Source of the DNA: Saprospiraceae bacterium
GTDB lineage: Bacteria > Bacteroidota > Bacteroidia > Chitinophagales > Saprospiraceae
DNA: 64,000 nucleotides
NCBI GenBank assembly: GCA_028285545.1
Contig: JANQPA010000128.1
Span: 1-64,000, forward strand
Direction: 5' to 3'
Shown here: positions 61,386-64,000 of the stretch, one piece after another
How positions within the stretch are numbered: position 1 is the first letter of the stretch
Layout of the letters: each line of letters opens with the position of its first letter
Made by a program: the position numbers and the translations under genes
Notes under the pieces: generated by a model
What the model was told of the DNA's origin: nothing
Database searches by the model: none
Seen by the model: the letters and a program-made list of their open reading frames with translations, nothing else

Positions 61386-63620
61386 ATGAAAACAAAAAGT
61401 ACAATTTATTCTATTCTAATCCTTGTCTTTTCCACAAGCTTTACAAATCCTACGCCAATCCCAATCCTATATCCTCCAGTTCAGGATATAGGAAAGGAGA
61501 TCCTCTCAAGTAAAATAACTGCCGGGGCTGCAGTTTTTATTCCTAAGCGCGGGATGTATGTTTTTCAGGGAAAACAATATTATAAATACACCTTAGATTT
61601 TTCTGGTAAGAATGAACCTTCTCTTTTAAAAGAGTATCCCAAAGACCTGCCAGGAGGTTGGAGAGGATTGCCAAAATATTTTCAATCAGGCATTGATGCT
61701 GCCGTTTATCATCCACCCACTCGAAAGACTTATTTTTTTAAAGGGGGTCAATATATTCGCTTAACTGATATTACGGTTGATAAAGGTTATCCCAAAAATT
61801 TACCTGGAGGCTGGCAAGGCCTACCTAAAGTTTTCCAGCGTGACATTGATGCAGCCATGTATTTTACCGAAAAAGGAAACCCCAATCAAGGATACATTGT
61901 CCTGGTAAAAAATGGAAATTATGTGGCATTTTCTAATTTCAAAAAGATCGCCTCAGGTAAATTCAAAGACCTCTGGGATGGTGTCCCTGCCAATTTTGAA
62001 AACGAAATCAATGCAGTAACTCCTGCGGGTCTTCTGGGGAAATATATTTTTGCCGGTAATCAGTATGTATTTGCACCAGGTACCTTTTTGGATAAACACC
62101 CGCAATTCTCTTCCTTGCTAAAAGTTGGACAAGGAAATACCAAATTTGCGATTCCCAGAACTACTCGAAATCTTAGGCTAAAAGAGATGGATGCCTCCCC
62201 CTGGTCCATTGCTTCTTTATGCCCCAATGGAAATATGTGCCCTGAACTTTTTCATACTCTTTTTGATGTAAAAATTAGGAGCTATGTCCCGCCAAGATTT
62301 ACCTTTTATGGTGACGGGCTTACTACTATGAGTATGAATGTGGAAAACATGGAGTCTCATCACCAATATAAAAATTTGACCAGAGTAGGATGTCGATATA
62401 ATATCCAAAGAATCAAAAATCAGATTAGAGATGATATGGATGTATGGGAACAGGCAGCGGATTTACTGAATGCAACTCGTGATCAATGGCAAGGATTTTA
62501 TGATGATGCTAAAGGTTTCACGGCAGGATTGGTTGCTGATGGAGTATGTGGGGTGGTTGATCCTTCCCCATCTTGTAAATCAGCCGTCTCTTCGGTAGTG
62601 GAGGCAGGAATCAATGTCGGTTTGGCGGCGGCAGGGATTCCACCTGAGTTTCCTGATATTGAACAATTGCGAGAAAATGGAATTGAATATTTAGCTACGC
62701 AGGGGGCTACCTATGCCATTGGTGGCGTTGATAAAGAATTTGGAAAAGCATTATCACCTGCTTTAAGAGCTGCGGCTTATGCAACGGCTTATAAAGTAGG
62801 AAAAGAGGAACTCAAAAAGCAATTAGATGACATTGTCCCCTCTGCAAGCTACAATCGGGAAGATCCAGCTACCTGGGGAACCATTTTACAGATGTATGCT
62901 CCCCATAATGCCCATTTGTATATCGAAATAAAAGTTAAAAACCGAAAAGCCTATGAATTGATTTTAGGCGAAAAATTCGTTTCTTATCCTACTCTCCAAC
63001 TTCAAGATGATAGATACGTTTATCGGAAATTACCATCCATTCCTTTTCCAGAGTTTATTCCTGAGGAAGGAATTATTATTCCAATAGAATTGCGTCCTGC
63101 AAAACACACGGTTGTTCCTAATAATGGAGAATGGTGTTTAGATTGTAAATCTGCTGCCCAAATTCCCGGTGAAAAAATTTCCAATCGATATTTGCAGGAA
63201 AAATTTTCCATTTTTGATTTGGTGAAACAGCAGTATAATATGAAACCTATTTTTAGCACTGCCAATATGGGCGTTTCAGACTGGGATTTGTTTTATGAAC
63301 CAAAATATTTGGATGATCGATCTCGGACTACCTTTTCATTGAAAGGGAATTTTGGATTTAAAGATGGCTCTACAGTTTATCCAAGTTTTAAAAATACAGA
63401 AATGGACGAGCAAAAAGTTCGCCTGACAACCGTTTGGGATAGAATTACTGGGGAAGGTGTTTTAAAACAAACCACTTCTGCCGGGACGGTATTGGCCAAG
63501 CGGAAATATGTTTTAAAAAACTATTATGGTCGTCAAGATCCTCCTTGTCCATGTTCTAAAATGGTTAAAAATCCTGATTGTGATCCTTTGAAGGCAAATA
63601 TAATTTGGAAACCGGAATAG
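61386..63620 (+). CDS. Secreted hemopexin-repeat protein
   Basis: The 744-residue product has a signal peptide (about 1-22). Four hemopexin-type repeats (about 35-260) follow, with the pattern ITAGAAVFIPKRGMYVFQGKQYYKY, IDAAVYHPPTRKTYFFKGGQYIRLT, IDAAMYF...VKNGNYVAF and INAVTPAGLLGKYIFAGNQYVF. These are interleaved with YPKDLPGGWRGLP and YPKNLPGGWQGLP linkers. The remaining 480 residues contain a helical segment (about 350-470) and a beta-rich, Cys-containing C-terminus (DPPCPCSKMVKNPDCD). Hemopexin repeats bind heme, metals or proteins in animals and plants; a bacterial role is unknown. I see no clear T9SS sorting domain. Confidence 0.8.
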   Translation: MKTKSTIYSILILVFSTSFTNPTPIPILYPPVQDIGKEILSSKITAGAAVFIPKRGMYVFQGKQYYKYTLDFSGKNEPSLLKEYPKDLPGGWRGLPKYFQSGIDAAVYHPPTRKTYFFKGGQYIRLTDITVDKGYPKNLPGGWQGLPKVFQRDIDAAMYFTEKGNPNQGYIVLVKNGNYVAFSNFKKIASGKFKDLWDGVPANFENEINAVTPAGLLGKYIFAGNQYVFAPGTFLDKHPQFSSLLKVGQGNTKFAIPRTTRNLRLKEMDASPWSIASLCPNGNMCPELFHTLFDVKIRSYVPPRFTFYGDGLTTMSMNVENMESHHQYKNLTRVGCRYNIQRIKNQIRDDMDVWEQAADLLNATRDQWQGFYDDAKGFTAGLVADGVCGVVDPSPSCKSAVSSVVEAGINVGLAAAGIPPEFPDIEQLRENGIEYLATQGATYAIGGVDKEFGKALSPALRAAAYATAYKVGKEELKKQLDDIVPSASYNREDPATWGTILQMYAPHNAHLYIEIKVKNRKAYELILGEKFVSYPTLQLQDDRYVYRKLPSIPFPEFIPEEGIIIPIELRPAKHTVVPNNGEWCLDCKSAAQIPGEKISNRYLQEKFSIFDLVKQQYNMKPIFSTANMGVSDWDLFYEPKYLDDRSRTTFSLKGNFGFKDGSTVYPSFKNTEMDEQKVRLTTVWDRITGEGVLKQTTSAGTVLAKRKYVLKNYYGRQDPPCPCSKMVKNPDCDPLKANIIWKPE

Positions 63621-63683
63621 GATTTTTATACTGACAATGAAAAATTATTTTGATTTAAAGTAAACATATGTTAACTTTAAATT

Positions 63684-64000
63684 ATGATATTTACTACTTT
63701 TGAAAAGGCCCTAAATAAAATAATCACTATTCTTGAAGAAGAGGATATTAATTATATGATAGTTGGGGGATTAGCAGTGAGTTACCACAATAGATCGAGA
63801 ACAACCAATGATATAGATTTAGTAGTTCAGACATATCCACACGATGTAGAAAAGATAATCAATCATTTTCCAGAATGGAAAGATCATAAAGAGTCATTCG
63901 TAGATAGCGTTAAATTTGGATCACTTTTCAACATTACGGACTTCGAGACAGGAATAAGATATGATTTTATAACCTACAAGGACAGCGATTACAACTATCG
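63684..64000 (+). CDS. Nucleotidyltransferase-fold protein, partial (cut by window end)
   Basis: From ATG 63684 the frame stays open to the window end, giving at least 105 residues. It has the MNT/AbiEii-like nucleotidyltransferase motif MIVGGLAVSYHNRSRTTNDI and DLVV, with the G-G...D-x-D arrangement that binds nucleotide and metal. Members are often toxins of type II/IV toxin-antitoxin systems or antibiotic nucleotidyltransferases. What follows is outside the window. Confidence 0.7.
   Translation, partial: MIFTTFEKALNKIITILEEEDINYMIVGGLAVSYHNRSRTTNDIDLVVQTYPHDVEKIINHFPEWKDHKESFVDSVKFGSLFNITDFETGIRYDFITYKDSDYNY

Overview
This 64 kb window comes from the chromosome of a Bacteroidota bacterium, most likely of the Saprospiria or a similar environmental lineage. 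The reasons are an AT-rich genome, weak or absent Shine-Dalgarno sequences, several matches to the Bacteroidota promoter -7 element TAnnTTTG, proteins with type IX secretion sorting domains and SprB repeats (33355-34092, 41207-44194), gliding-associated families (a GldM C-terminal domain protein, GldE/CorC), LytS/LytTR two-component pairs, the 6TM-type MacB/FtsX permease and two DUF6090 proteins. Most of it is ordinary chromosome; no rRNA, tRNA, CRISPR array or complete insertion sequence was recognised.

Layout. 107-3662: two TlpA-like thiol-disulfide proteins, a GT4 glycosyltransferase and lgt. 3895-10052: a sulfite-reduction/siroheme cluster (sulfite reductase hemoprotein, SUMT, precorrin-2 dehydrogenase, APS/PAPS reductase, type 2 ferredoxin-NADP reductase). 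It is preceded by what looks like a complete ribosome-mediated attenuator: a 31-codon leader with five consecutive Cys codons, further Cys/Met codons, and mutually exclusive hairpins. A MITE-like inverted repeat sits inside the cluster. 10127-17932: mtaB, an AIM24-like protein, a secreted protein, lpxK, a large ABC permease and a GldM-like protein. 18080-25598: two LytS/LytTR systems flanking a serine hydrolase-bicupin-serine hydrolase run. 25782-29522: fatty acid hydroxylase, Spy-like protein, a broken tlpA-like pseudogene, a GT2 and an ECF sigma factor. 29734-32964: a polytopic 4Fe-4S protein with an FAD oxidoreductase. 33355-41000: housekeeping genes (queD, holB, ricT, lpdA, rsmI, purS, pssA). 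41207-47055: a large adhesin-like secreted protein, lptC, gldE and a TPR protein. 47175-51941: a fused HyuA-HyuB oxoprolinase/hydantoinase and an ornithine-cyclodeaminase-family protein. 52102-64000: a more accessory stretch with DUF6090 proteins, a TonB-C protein, a TPR histidine kinase with NarL regulator, a regulator-propeller lipoprotein, DUF1963, toxin-antitoxin relics, an orphan DUF433, a hemopexin-repeat protein and a nucleotidyltransferase cut by the window end.

Intergenic DNA is unusually rich in small repeats. There are CTGCC-loop-GGCAG hairpins; a roughly 50 bp family ending in GTGTCA at three sites; a 43 bp element in inverted copies around 27.0 and 29.6 kb; heptamer/octamer microsatellites, one a canonical G-quadruplex motif; and several perfect long palindromes. 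The strongest candidate for a new biological system is the Cys/Met leader-peptide attenuator in front of the sulfite reductase operon.
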